A stretch of 64,000 nt of DNA, from contig OZ248539.1 of the NCBI GenBank assembly GCA_965234685.1, positions 248,001 through 312,000 on the forward strand, given 5' to 3'. This stretch comes from Fimbriimonas planktonicus (GTDB taxonomy: Bacteria > Armatimonadota > Fimbriimonadia > Fimbriimonadales > Fimbriimonadaceae). Below, one piece after another: positions 54,487 to 63,032 of this stretch. The notes under the pieces are model-generated. The model ran no database searches, had not been told where the DNA came from, and was given only the letters and a program-made list of their open reading frames with translations. The stretch's first letter is position 1. The number at the start of each line of letters is the position of its first letter. The position numbers and the translations under genes were made by a program.

Positions 54487-55229
54487 GAGACGTGGAAACG
54501 CTACACGCCTACGTAGACCGGGAACTTAGCCCGGAAGAGAAGACGGCATTTGAAGCCCTGATGAGTCAGGATGCCGAGATTCGTAAACAAGTTGCCCTTG
54601 TTCAGGCCCAGAAGTCGGCCATGGTGAACCTCAATTACGGCATGGAATGCGAAGATGCCTGGAAGAAGTGCAAAGGCCGCATCGTCGAGATCGAAAGTGC
54701 TCGCCGAACCGAAAGTTTTGTTTCTCGCTATGCCTGGGCGCTTTGTGCGTCGCTCATTCTGATGATCGTGGTCGGCGGCGGCTGGCAGCGACTGAATGGC
54801 AATTCGAACCCGAACGGCACGGCAATCACAGAAATGATGGCGGGATTCGTTCCCAATCGCCAGCAGACCTCAACTCCGGCCGAAGTTCAGCGATGGGTTG
54901 AAGGCGTCTTTGACTTCGCGGGTGAAGCAACTCGACCAGACCGGCTCGAGCTATTGGCCATGGAGAAAGGGTTGTCTGGCGGCAAGATGGTCGAGCGACA
55001 CTGGATTAAGGACGGCGAGGGCCAGATTGTCTTGATCGCGGTTGAAGGACAAGTGCCATTGACCGGAATGACTCCGTCTGGCGAAGACGGCAAGTACATG
55101 GTTGGGCACGTCGGCAAGGCGAACTGCATCGGCTGGTACAAACCGAACTACACGGTTTTCCTCATGGGAGAACGGCCGACCGATAATCTTAAAGTTGCGG
55201 CAATTCGCCTGTGCAGCTTGATCAAGTGA
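54483..55229 (+). CDS. Transmembrane anti-sigma factor lacking the zinc motif
   Basis: The 248-residue product begins with a helix LHAYVDRELSPEEKTAFEAL, typical of anti-sigma domains, but the CxxC that normally completes the zinc-binding HxxxCxxC motif is replaced by DAEIRKQVAL. One transmembrane helix (about 80-103, in WALCASLILMIVVGGGW) leads to a periplasmic domain of about 145 residues. Position overlapping the sigma gene supports the assignment. The extracytoplasmic domain would sense the signal. Confidence 0.8.
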   Translation: MRDVETLHAYVDRELSPEEKTAFEALMSQDAEIRKQVALVQAQKSAMVNLNYGMECEDAWKKCKGRIVEIESARRTESFVSRYAWALCASLILMIVVGGGWQRLNGNSNPNGTAITEMMAGFVPNRQQTSTPAEVQRWVEGVFDFAGEATRPDRLELLAMEKGLSGGKMVERHWIKDGEGQIVLIAVEGQVPLTGMTPSGEDGKYMVGHVGKANCIGWYKPNYTVFLMGERPTDNLKVAAIRLCSLIK

Positions 55230-55248
55230 GTCGGAAAGTTTGACTCAC
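55226..55248. terminator. Hairpin between anti-sigma gene and tRNA-Trp
   Basis: Perfect 7-base arms GTGAGTC (55226-55232) and GACTCAC (55242-55248) with a 9-base loop, followed on the forward strand by GTAATT. It overlaps the anti-sigma stop codon and may serve both converging transcripts. No long T-run. Confidence 0.4.
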
Positions 55249-55269
55249 GTAATTAGCGCTTGAAAGATT

Positions 55270-55345
55270 TGGCAGGGGCGACAGGACTCGAACCCGCGAC
55301 AACTGGTTTTGGAGACCAGGACTCTACCAACTGAGCTACACCCCT
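55270..55345 (-). tRNA. trnW: tRNA-Trp (CCA anticodon)
   Basis: The reverse-complement folds as a full cloverleaf: acceptor AGGGGTG/CGCCCCT, D arm GCTC-AGTTGGTA-GAGT, anticodon arm CTGGT-CTCCAAA-ACCAG with anticodon CCA, T arm GCGGG-TTCGAGT-CCTGT, discriminator G. The 3' CCA is encoded. It is a single gene, convergent with the anti-sigma gene. Confidence 0.97.
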
Positions 55346-55400
55346 GCGTGTTCTTAAATGTACCAGACCGATAAAGCACACCGCGTCGTCGGCATCGTTC

Positions 55401-55406
55401 TATACT
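55401..55406 (+). promoter_or_regulatory. Candidate -10 element (TATACT) for leaderless gene
   Basis: TATACT matches five of six consensus bases and ends 7 bases before the ATG at 55414; only GGGA three bases from the ATG could serve as a ribosome site, which is too close. Confidence 0.45.
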
Positions 55407-55413
55407 GGGACCC

Positions 55414-56262
55414 ATGCGTCGAGCGAATCCTTTGGTCCGGACGGCCGTCGTCCTTGGTTTTCTTGTTGTAGGAGGTTCTGCTCTCGCGCAGCCACTCTCC
55501 GGAGCGCGACAGTACCCTCAGTTCCGAAACATGTCGGGCTTGCCGGGTGGACTCTTTGGCGTCAACTCGCTCGGGAAACCCAGTATGTGGGGAGCGATGG
55601 GGATTTCGACGCCCGTCGGCTACTCGCTTTCGGACTATCACTTCGCGTTTGGTTTTGCGAATATGAGCCGCGACCGAACCCTTCGATTCCCGAACGGCTC
55701 CCGAGATGCCTCCGACGCAAATGGCACCGGTCAGGCGATGATCGGAATTCCGTCACCGTACGGTGCGGTCACGATCAGCGGAATGCTCCACAGCGGCGTT
55801 GGTGACAGCGTTCTGAACCTGCAGTACGCACCTTCGTTCGGACCTCGAGGCCTGGGAGTGAAGGGTCTCGGCGTGAGCGTTGGAGTTCAAGACGCTTTCT
55901 CAACCGGTGGTTCTGCCGGACAGGGTCAGCCGAGCGACAACGATAGCAGCCGGTCGTACTACGTGGTCGCTACTTACGAGATCAAGCAAGGAATTCATGT
56001 CAGCCTTGGTAAGGGTGATCGTCGGTTTGCGGGACTCTTCGGTAACGCTAGCCTGAGCATTGGGCCGCGTGTGAAGCTGGTGGTCGAGAACGACACGTTC
56101 AACACCAACTATGCAGTTGCCTACAGCCTCGGACCGCTCAAGAAGTCGGATCCGAAGTATCTGCTTTCGACGGAAGACGATCCGCGCCGCGGTGATGTCG
56201 TGATGAGTCTCGGAATTATTCGCAAGAGCCGAATCTTCTGGGGCCTTAACGTCACCTATTGA
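55414..56262 (+). CDS. Predicted outer membrane beta-barrel protein
   Basis: The 282-residue protein has a signal peptide (VVLGFLVVGGSALAQ) and then alternating polar/hydrophobic strands with Gly and aromatic residues (YHFAFGFANMSRD, VTISGMLHSGVGDSVLNLQYAPSF in parts, YYVVATYEIKQGIHVSLGKG). It ends IFWGLNVTY, a C-terminal aromatic of the kind used for barrel assembly. I count about 10-12 potential strands. No specific family recognised. Single gene. Confidence 0.7.
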   Translation: MRRANPLVRTAVVLGFLVVGGSALAQPLSGARQYPQFRNMSGLPGGLFGVNSLGKPSMWGAMGISTPVGYSLSDYHFAFGFANMSRDRTLRFPNGSRDASDANGTGQAMIGIPSPYGAVTISGMLHSGVGDSVLNLQYAPSFGPRGLGVKGLGVSVGVQDAFSTGGSAGQGQPSDNDSSRSYYVVATYEIKQGIHVSLGKGDRRFAGLFGNASLSIGPRVKLVVENDTFNTNYAVAYSLGPLKKSDPKYLLSTEDDPRRGDVVMSLGIIRKSRIFWGLNVTY

Positions 56263-56319
56263 TCAAAACCTGAATTCTGTGGGCTCACGTCGTGCGTGGG
56301 CCCAGACGGTTGCGCCACA

Positions 56320-57222
56320 ATGAGGACTATGCGCGGTCGTTTGTCCGCGGCCCTTGCGGCCCTATCGTTACTTCTCGTATTTGGGTGTGATGCTCCACCG
56401 GTCACCCAAGGTGGCAAGATGCGAGCGACTCCGCTTAAGGCGGTGGTTAGCCTCAGCCCGAGCACAACAGAGCTCGTTGGCTCATTTAACTACTCCGGCG
56501 TTCTCAAAGGTCGAACTGCGGCCGACGATTTCCCCGTTATCGCTAAAAGCATTCCGATCGTTGCCTCGGTAAAACCCGACTACGAAAAGATCGCGCAGAT
56601 CAAGCCAGATTTGGTCGTCTACGACGCTGACTTGTACAACGAACAGGACGTCGAGAAGATCAAGGGAATGGGTTTCAAGACTTTCGTCATCGACGCGAAG
56701 ACGGTCGAAACCTTTGTCGAGCAGCTTTACCTTCTCGGTGCAGAAACCGAGTCGGAGACCAGTGCCAACACTTACGCGGACAAGGTACTTGCTGCACGGA
56801 ATTCTGCTCTCGGTGATGCGATCGAGCCGAAGCCGAAAGTTGCGGTTGTTCTTGCCGGCGATGGCGCAGAGCACTACATCGCTGGGACCCAAGGATTTCT
56901 TGCCGACATCGTGAAGAGCGCGGGTGGAGAACCAGTTGGCCCAGCCTCCGACAAGTTTGTCGCGTTGAGCCCCGAAGCTTTCATTGCGAATAATCCGGAC
57001 ATGATCGTTGTGGCGTTCCCGCGGGTTGAGAACAAGGACGACGAGAGCCGCGCCAATGCCCTCAAGAGGGTCAACATCATTCTCAACGACAAGCGGTTCG
57101 CCAACGTATCGGCCGTACAGAATAAGCGAATCGTGCCGATCGACGAAGACGTTCTCACGCGACGCGGTTACCGCGTGGACAAGCTGATTGACGAGCTGCA
57201 CAAGCGAGTGGTGAGCAAGTAA
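56320..57222 (+). CDS. BtuF/FepB-type substrate-binding lipoprotein
   Basis: A 300-residue protein with a lipoprotein signal (LVFGC, Cys about residue 23) and the cluster A-like periplasmic binding fold: VVSLSPSTTELVGSF, IAQIKPDLVVYDADLYN, VVLAGDGAEHYIAGTQGFLADIV, ALSPEAFIANNPDMIVV and a closing KLIDELHKR. This family binds cobalamin, heme or siderophores. No permease or ATPase gene is adjacent, so the ligand is open. ATG 56320 is chosen (GTG 56296 possible). The stop overlaps mtnP by 1 base. Confidence 0.85.
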   Translation: MRTMRGRLSAALAALSLLLVFGCDAPPVTQGGKMRATPLKAVVSLSPSTTELVGSFNYSGVLKGRTAADDFPVIAKSIPIVASVKPDYEKIAQIKPDLVVYDADLYNEQDVEKIKGMGFKTFVIDAKTVETFVEQLYLLGAETESETSANTYADKVLAARNSALGDAIEPKPKVAVVLAGDGAEHYIAGTQGFLADIVKSAGGEPVGPASDKFVALSPEAFIANNPDMIVVAFPRVENKDDESRANALKRVNIILNDKRFANVSAVQNKRIVPIDEDVLTRRGYRVDKLIDELHKRVVSK

Positions 57223-58073
57223 TGGCGCGCGAATTAGCCGAGATCGGCGTCTTTGGCGGTTCGGGTTTCTACAAACTGCTTGAGGACGTTCGCGAAGTCA
57301 AGATCGATACCCCGTATGGCGCGCCGAGCGACTCCGTTTTCCTTGCAACGGTCAACGGTCGTAAGGTTGCCTTCCTTCCGCGCCACGGTCGAAACCACAC
57401 GCTTCCTCCGCACAAGATCAACTACCGCGCCAACGTTTGGGCCATGCGCTCGATTGGCTGCGCGGCGATCATCAGCCCGTGTGCCGCGGGTTCGCTCCAG
57501 CGTCATGTGGAGCCCGGTCACTTCGTGTTGTGCGATCAGTTTGTCGACCGAACGAACGGTCGAAGCGACACGTTCTACGACGGTCCGATCGTCACCCACG
57601 TGTCTCCAGCGGACATGTACCACCCGCTGCTGCGGAAGCTAGCGGCGGAAGCGATTCGGGAAAACGGGATCGTTTGCCATGAAAAGGGAACGGTCGTCGT
57701 AATTCAAGGACCGCGCTTTAGCACGAAGTCCGAAAGCAAGTGGTTCCACGATCAGGGTTGGGAAGTCATCAACATGACCCAATATCCGGAGGCGTACCTA
57801 TGCCACGAACTGGGAATGGGCGTAGTAAACATTGCGTTGATTACCGACTACGACAGCGGCGTTCATGCTGATGCCGATGCGGTGACCGCACACAGCGTGC
57901 TTGAGGTGTTCCAGTCAAACTCGGAGAAAATCAAGCGCGTGGTGTTAGATTTGATCGGGAAGATACCGACCGACTTGTCGCTCGTCAGAACGCAGGAAGG
58001 CCTGCAGTGGACGAGAGGCGACGGTCACGCAACAAGTCCAGACGACTTGAGAATCTTCCAAAGCTGGGAATGA
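57222..58073 (+). CDS. mtnP: S-methyl-5'-thioadenosine phosphorylase
   Basis: Cleaves methylthioadenosine to adenine and methylthioribose 1-phosphate in methionine salvage. The 283-residue enzyme shows GVFGGSGFYKLL (phosphate site), LPRHGRNHTLPPHKINYRAN, GPRFSTKSESKWF and INMTQYPEAYLCHELGM, all characteristic of the MTAP branch of the PNP family. ATG overlaps the previous stop (TAATG). Other mtn genes are absent here. Confidence 0.93.
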   Translation: MARELAEIGVFGGSGFYKLLEDVREVKIDTPYGAPSDSVFLATVNGRKVAFLPRHGRNHTLPPHKINYRANVWAMRSIGCAAIISPCAAGSLQRHVEPGHFVLCDQFVDRTNGRSDTFYDGPIVTHVSPADMYHPLLRKLAAEAIRENGIVCHEKGTVVVIQGPRFSTKSESKWFHDQGWEVINMTQYPEAYLCHELGMGVVNIALITDYDSGVHADADAVTAHSVLEVFQSNSEKIKRVVLDLIGKIPTDLSLVRTQEGLQWTRGDGHATSPDDLRIFQSWE

Positions 58074-58074
58074 A

Positions 58075-60405
58075 ATGAATCTGATAGGAATCCTCGCGAC
58101 CTCGGTCCTGATGCCGGGGGTGCTGGACCCTCAACAAGCCGCTCCGGTGAGCGTAAAGATCGGTGGACGCACCGTCGAAGTGTCGTATGCGTCCACCACC
58201 AACCTCGACTATGACGGGGCCATTGATGCCTGGAGCGGCTGGGGCGACCTCAAAGGGGAACCGCAACGAATCTTCATCCTTGACCGACCGGATCAGTTGG
58301 TCGGAAAGCTGCCTAAGGCCGGAGCGACGGTCCTTCGAGCCAAATTCATCATCTATCCGAGGGTTGATGGGCTCCAGCCGAGCGCGGATGGCACCTTGCG
58401 CCTGCGTCGGGCGGACATGGAAGACGCCCAGGTCAATGAAGCGCTGGCCGCAATTGTTAGGCTGAAAAATCAGGTTGCCGCTTCAACGGACGGGAATGTT
58501 GACTTTCAGCCCGACGTGGAAATCCGCGAAGAGATTGAGCGAGTTGACCTCCAACCTGGCATGGCAAGTTTGCCAACCGAAGCTTGGCGGAACGAGCTTG
58601 AGGTTGCGACAAACGGCGGCAGTTTCGATGCGGAAGACAAGCAATACCGTGGTCCTTACCACGTTGGGTTTGTGATCTGTGCTCTTGCGCCCAACCTTGA
58701 GCGCCAGTTTGCGCCGCTAGGCGGCATCTGGAATTCACCTTCTTTTGCGTTGGGCTACTACGGTCCCCATTCTTTCGGGATCAAGTTGGACCAGGCAGTC
58801 CGTGAGACGTTGCTGTTCTGGAGCGTGCAGAAAGGCGCAAACAAGTGGCCAGCCGGAGCCGAATGGGCCAAGGTTCTTTCGTTTGATGAACCCACGATTG
58901 AGCAGCAGCTAGCGGTGTTTTCTGGCGTTCCGGCCGCGTTTGATGTACCGAGTTCTGCCGGAGTTGAGCTTGGCGTGCGGTCGGCCGATACCGCAGTCAG
59001 TTTGGTCACAGATCCTGAAAAGGGGCAAGTACTTTCCATTACCGAGCGGAGCGTTGGACGCACCGGCGGAGCATCCCTCGTCGTACCGGGCGGTGGAATT
59101 GATCCGAAGCAAACCCCGACCTTAACCTTTTCGGTGAAGCAGGACACCCCTGAGCCGGTGGCGCTTTGGTTCAACGGTACGACGGCCGTCACTTTGGGAA
59201 GCGACCGGCTAGCGACAGATAAGCTTGGGCAAGCCGTCCCGTTCGAACGAAATGGAACCTGGCAAACCGTCCAAGTTTCACTCAAGGACCTCGGGCTAGA
59301 CCTGATCAGCAGCATCGCTGTTCGGCCGGCTCCAGGAGCGTTCTTGAGAGGGAAGATTCAGAATCGTCCGATCGAGGTTCTATTGACCGATTTCAAGCTC
59401 GTGGCGACGCCGACTTCCAACCTGCCCGAGCCAGCTCTGTCCGAGCTTGATCAGAGGATTTCTGCCGCAACGAAATTTGGCGCGGAGACACCAGAAGATA
59501 TTTTCATTGCCGCGCTAAAGGATACGGAAGAGGAAGTGGCGATGAACGCGATTCAGGCGCTGCCTCGGCCGCTCAGTCCGACTCTGCGCGTTGCTTTGAC
59601 CTCGGCGGCATCGAGCATCGAGGGTCGGGTGGCTCAACTTGCGGTCCGACGTCTTGCTTCCGAACCCGATGCCACGACGCCGACCGAAATGCGCCGCATC
59701 ATGCAGTTTGGAATCACCGACGCGGCCAGAGTTGAGGCTGCCCTCGTGGTTGCTCAGGGCGTGGATCCGAAAGAAGCTGGCTATATTTCCGTTCTCTTGG
59801 GAGATCGAAGAGCGGCTGTGCGACGTGGCGGTCTGAAGGCTCTTGCGAAGCTAAAGGGCCGAGAAGCAGGCATCATTCGAATGGCGTACATCACCCAGGT
59901 CGATCCGATGCTGAAGGCAATAGTAACCGACGCTTCGGATCCGAACGACGAGTATCAGATGAGGAAGCTACTCTGGTCCGCGGTGAATGAACCGTGGGAT
60001 GCCGTCCGATTGAAGAGCTGTCTCAAACTGATTCAGTCGAACGTGCCGGAGTTTCGAAAAGACGGCTACCGGGGAATCAAAGACGACAGCATCGGCGTTC
60101 GGCTATCAATTTCGGTTGCGCTTGCGAACACCCCGACCGAGGCTCACCGGGATGCGCTTCGTTTGGCAGTCGTGGATTCAGATTCGCGCGTCCGTGCAAA
60201 CGGCCTGCGTGGACTTGCGCAGCTTGGGCCGGTTTCGGCCGACGAAATTCAGAATCTCTTTACCGATGCCTATCCAGCGGTCCAATTCCAGTTAATCAGC
60301 GCCAGTAAAGCTGGCAAAGTCACGTTGCCTGCAGACACGGTCAAGATGCTCAAAGCTAGTCCCTTTGCCGGGATTCGCGCCGCCGCAAAGGACCTTACTG
60401 ACTGA
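58075..60405 (+). CDS. Secreted HEAT-repeat-like protein of unknown function
   Basis: The 776-residue product has a short hydrophobic N terminus (MNLIGILATSVLMPGVL) that may be a signal peptide. The first 250 residues are beta-rich with a DNRLRE-like look (ATVLRAKFIIYPRVDG, FGIKLDQAV). The middle (about 290-450) resembles a carbohydrate-binding sandwich (PVALWFNGTTAVTLGSD, TWQTVQVSLKDLGLDL). The C-terminal 320 residues form regular helical repeats of HEAT type (RRGGLKALAKLKGREA, SRVRANGLRGLAQLGPVSAD). It starts 1 base after mtnP. Function unknown. Confidence 0.7.
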   Translation: MNLIGILATSVLMPGVLDPQQAAPVSVKIGGRTVEVSYASTTNLDYDGAIDAWSGWGDLKGEPQRIFILDRPDQLVGKLPKAGATVLRAKFIIYPRVDGLQPSADGTLRLRRADMEDAQVNEALAAIVRLKNQVAASTDGNVDFQPDVEIREEIERVDLQPGMASLPTEAWRNELEVATNGGSFDAEDKQYRGPYHVGFVICALAPNLERQFAPLGGIWNSPSFALGYYGPHSFGIKLDQAVRETLLFWSVQKGANKWPAGAEWAKVLSFDEPTIEQQLAVFSGVPAAFDVPSSAGVELGVRSADTAVSLVTDPEKGQVLSITERSVGRTGGASLVVPGGGIDPKQTPTLTFSVKQDTPEPVALWFNGTTAVTLGSDRLATDKLGQAVPFERNGTWQTVQVSLKDLGLDLISSIAVRPAPGAFLRGKIQNRPIEVLLTDFKLVATPTSNLPEPALSELDQRISAATKFGAETPEDIFIAALKDTEEEVAMNAIQALPRPLSPTLRVALTSAASSIEGRVAQLAVRRLASEPDATTPTEMRRIMQFGITDAARVEAALVVAQGVDPKEAGYISVLLGDRRAAVRRGGLKALAKLKGREAGIIRMAYITQVDPMLKAIVTDASDPNDEYQMRKLLWSAVNEPWDAVRLKSCLKLIQSNVPEFRKDGYRGIKDDSIGVRLSISVALANTPTEAHRDALRLAVVDSDSRVRANGLRGLAQLGPVSADEIQNLFTDAYPAVQFQLISASKAGKVTLPADTVKMLKASPFAGIRAAAKDLTD

Positions 60406-60442
60406 AGTACGCGTAATAGGCTTACGGACACGGAAAGTCGCA

Positions 60443-60448
60443 TATCAT
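60443..60448 (+). promoter_or_regulatory. Candidate -10 element (TATCAT) for S41-like pair
   Basis: TATCAT matches five of six consensus bases and ends 7 bases before ATG 60456. This would make 60456, rather than ATG 60447 inside the element, the start of a leaderless mRNA for the two S41-like genes. Confidence 0.4.
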
Positions 60449-60455
60449 GAAAGGA

Positions 60456-61778
60456 ATGAATCGAACGGTCGTTGTGCTTGGAGGGACGGCGCTTATTGCG
60501 TTTACCGCAGTTGGTGGGGCCGCCTTGCGAGATTGGGTGGATCTGGGCCGACGGGCTGAAGCCGAAATGCCGAATTTCTCGGGCGTTGGCTTGGTCGCAT
60601 CCACCGATGCGAACGGCGCAAGCTACACCGCTGGGGACTATTTCTACCAACTCATGCGCCTCCTGAAGCGCGAGTACGTCGAACCCATTCCGGACGATCA
60701 GAAGCTTGCCTCAGGCGCGATTCGAAGCATGATCGGCAGCCTTAACGACCCGAAGGCGATGTTCCTCGACAAGAAGCAGTTCGCCAGCTTCCAGAACGCC
60801 CGAGCCGGAAAGTACGAAGGTATCGGCGTCGAGGTGGTGATGGTGATGCGTGGCGCCGCAAACAAGCAAGCCGCGAAGGCATCCGATTCTGAAGGCGCTC
60901 TTCCAGAAGGCACGGCAGAGGAGGCGCTCGTCTCCCGCGTCCGAGTGCCTCGACTCATGGTCTCGAACGTCATCCCTGGTAGTCCGGCAGCCAAAGCTGG
61001 GGTCAAGATTGGAGACGTCGCCTACGAAATCGACAGCCACTGGGTTGTGAACACCGACCTGCTGATCAAATTCCAGAAGGCCCAAGATGACTTCAAAGCC
61101 AAGAAGATCACCTATAGCCAGCTGAACCTCGTCCGCAAAGAAGTGCGCGAGCGCACCGAACGAGCACTGTTGCCGATGCGCGCAATGGAGCGACTGGTTA
61201 CGGGCACCAGTGGAAAGGTGAAGGTGGTCTGGGAGCGTGGGACTGAGAAGCGCACTACCGATCTCACCAAGTCCGTGACCGCGATGAGTCCGATGACGGT
61301 TCTTCCTAACGGTGATCTGAGGTTGGCTTTCCAAAAGGGAGCCGATGCTTGGATCGCGAAAGAACTTCAAGGCAAAACAAAGGTTCGTATTGATCTTCGA
61401 AACAACACGCACGGCGATTTTGAATCGCTGAAAGCCGTACTTGAAAAGGTCGCGCCGAAAGGAACCTATGGACAATTCGTTACCGCCCGCGGCAGTGAGC
61501 CAACGAACTTGGTGGTAGCGAAAGGAAACCCTGCCGCACCGAAGTACGAATTGCTAGTGGATTCAAGCACCCGTGGCGTAGCGGAAATGTTCGCGCTTGC
61601 GCTTCAATCGAAGGGTAAGGCGACCCTTGTTGGAAGCCTCACCGGAGGAGATCGGACGCTGGTCGACATCGTCCCGCTTCCAGATGGCTCGGGCTACGTT
61701 TTGCCGATCGGCGAATACCAAGTCAACGTGACCAGCACGAAAGTTGTCATGGCAGATAAGACGGAGGAAGTGAGATGA
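60456..61778 (+). CDS. S41-family C-terminal processing protease homologue, catalytically dead
   Basis: A 440-residue protein with an N-terminal anchor (RTVVVLGGTALIAFTAVGGAAL), a PDZ-like region (VIPGSPAAKAGVKIGDVAYEID) and a C-terminal S41 fold. Aligned with its neighbour, the catalytic Ser is Gly (codon 61575-61577 in STRGVAEMF) and the Lys 25 residues later is Asp (61650-61652), so it cannot use the Ser-Lys dyad. The PDZ region also holds an insertion with Arg/Lys. ATG 60447 would add three residues. It overlaps the active copy by 4 bases and may regulate or scaffold it. Confidence 0.85.
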   Translation: MNRTVVVLGGTALIAFTAVGGAALRDWVDLGRRAEAEMPNFSGVGLVASTDANGASYTAGDYFYQLMRLLKREYVEPIPDDQKLASGAIRSMIGSLNDPKAMFLDKKQFASFQNARAGKYEGIGVEVVMVMRGAANKQAAKASDSEGALPEGTAEEALVSRVRVPRLMVSNVIPGSPAAKAGVKIGDVAYEIDSHWVVNTDLLIKFQKAQDDFKAKKITYSQLNLVRKEVRERTERALLPMRAMERLVTGTSGKVKVVWERGTEKRTTDLTKSVTAMSPMTVLPNGDLRLAFQKGADAWIAKELQGKTKVRIDLRNNTHGDFESLKAVLEKVAPKGTYGQFVTARGSEPTNLVVAKGNPAAPKYELLVDSSTRGVAEMFALALQSKGKATLVGSLTGGDRTLVDIVPLPDGSGYVLPIGEYQVNVTSTKVVMADKTEEVR

Positions 61779-63028
61779 AGACCGGAATCAAGTACGTTGC
61801 GTTCGCCGTTGCCGCGCTGAGTGCCGGATCCTTGGGGTTCGCATGGCGAGATCTTCAATCAGGCTCGGGCGTGGATTCTCGAGCGGTTAACTCGCTCCTC
61901 GGTGTCAAGAACGCGAAAGCGGCAAGCCCAGAACAGGTTTTCCAGCAGGCTTATAACCAGATTCGGTTCAAGTATTCACGACAAGTGAAGCCTGACGATC
62001 TCCGGTTTGCGGGAATGCAAGGGCTCCTGAGTTCCCTCGGCGATCCTCACACGTTGTACTTCCCACCGCGGGCGGCTCAGCTGTTCAGCGAAGAGACGAC
62101 GGGCAACTTCTTCGGCGTTGGCGCTCGATTGTCCGATGACGCGATGGGCGTCCGAGCGGCGGCAGTTTTCGAAGATGGTCCGGCGTACGCGGCCGGCCTG
62201 CGCATTAACGATGTGATCATTGCGGTTGACGGCAAGAAAGTTGGCGGGATGCCGACCGACGCCGTTGTCCTGCTAATCAAGGGCAAAGAAGGCACCTTCG
62301 TCACCCTCACCGTTGCGAAGAAGGGCAAACAGCAGCCCGTGACGATGAAGATCAAGCGAGCCCGAATCGTGGCGCCGACGGTCGAGAGCAAGTTCTTTGA
62401 AGATTCGAAGGTCGGCTACATTGCGGTTTCGCAGTTTGCCGAGCCGACGACGATGCAGTTTGACCGAGAGCTTGATAAGGTAGATCGCAAGTCGCCAAAG
62501 GGCCTTGTTATCGACATGCGCAGCAATCCGGGCGGTCTCTTGGACGTTGCGGCCGACATGTTGAGCCGATTTGTGGCGGACAAGGTCGTCGTGAAGATGG
62601 TGGGACGAAACGGATTTAATGAAACCGTTCGATCTGCATCCAATGAGGTTCGGCCATTCGGTTACCCGGTGGTTGTGTTGATGGACGAGAACTCTGCAAG
62701 CGCGGCCGAAATCTTCGCTGGCGTGTTGCGGGACTACAACAAGGCAACGTTGGTTGGCACCCACTCCTACGGGAAATCCAGCGTCCAGAACGTGTTCCCT
62801 CTCGTGGACAAGAGCAGCGCGAAGGTCACGATCGCGAAGTACTACTTGCCGAGCGGAGATGACATCGGCCGCAAGGTCGATCAGGATGGCATCTACATTG
62901 ATGGCGGATTGAAGCCTAGCGTCGCCGTGGAACTCGATCTGGACAAGGACCCCGAGTTTGGTAACCCGAAGAGCGACAACCAGCTCCAGAAGGCGATTGA
63001 GACGGTTCTAAAGCAAGCGCGGAACTGA
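61775..63028 (+). CDS. ctpA: C-terminal processing protease CtpA (S41 family)
   Basis: A 417-residue periplasmic or membrane-anchored protease that trims proteins from the C terminus. N-terminal hydrophobic anchor (about 7-25), PDZ domain (about 100-190: FEDGPAYAAGLRINDVIIAVDG), and the S41 domain with KGLVIDMRSNPGGLLDVA, Ser309 in DENSASAAEIF and Lys334 in SYGKSSVQ. The 25-residue Ser-Lys spacing equals that of E. coli Prc. The preceding gene is its inactive paralogue. Convergent with the ABC permease 4 bases away. Confidence 0.95.
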   Translation: MKTGIKYVAFAVAALSAGSLGFAWRDLQSGSGVDSRAVNSLLGVKNAKAASPEQVFQQAYNQIRFKYSRQVKPDDLRFAGMQGLLSSLGDPHTLYFPPRAAQLFSEETTGNFFGVGARLSDDAMGVRAAAVFEDGPAYAAGLRINDVIIAVDGKKVGGMPTDAVVLLIKGKEGTFVTLTVAKKGKQQPVTMKIKRARIVAPTVESKFFEDSKVGYIAVSQFAEPTTMQFDRELDKVDRKSPKGLVIDMRSNPGGLLDVAADMLSRFVADKVVVKMVGRNGFNETVRSASNEVRPFGYPVVVLMDENSASAAEIFAGVLRDYNKATLVGTHSYGKSSVQNVFPLVDKSSAKVTIAKYYLPSGDDIGRKVDQDGIYIDGGLKPSVAVELDLDKDPEFGNPKSDNQLQKAIETVLKQARN

Positions 63029-63032
63029 GCGA

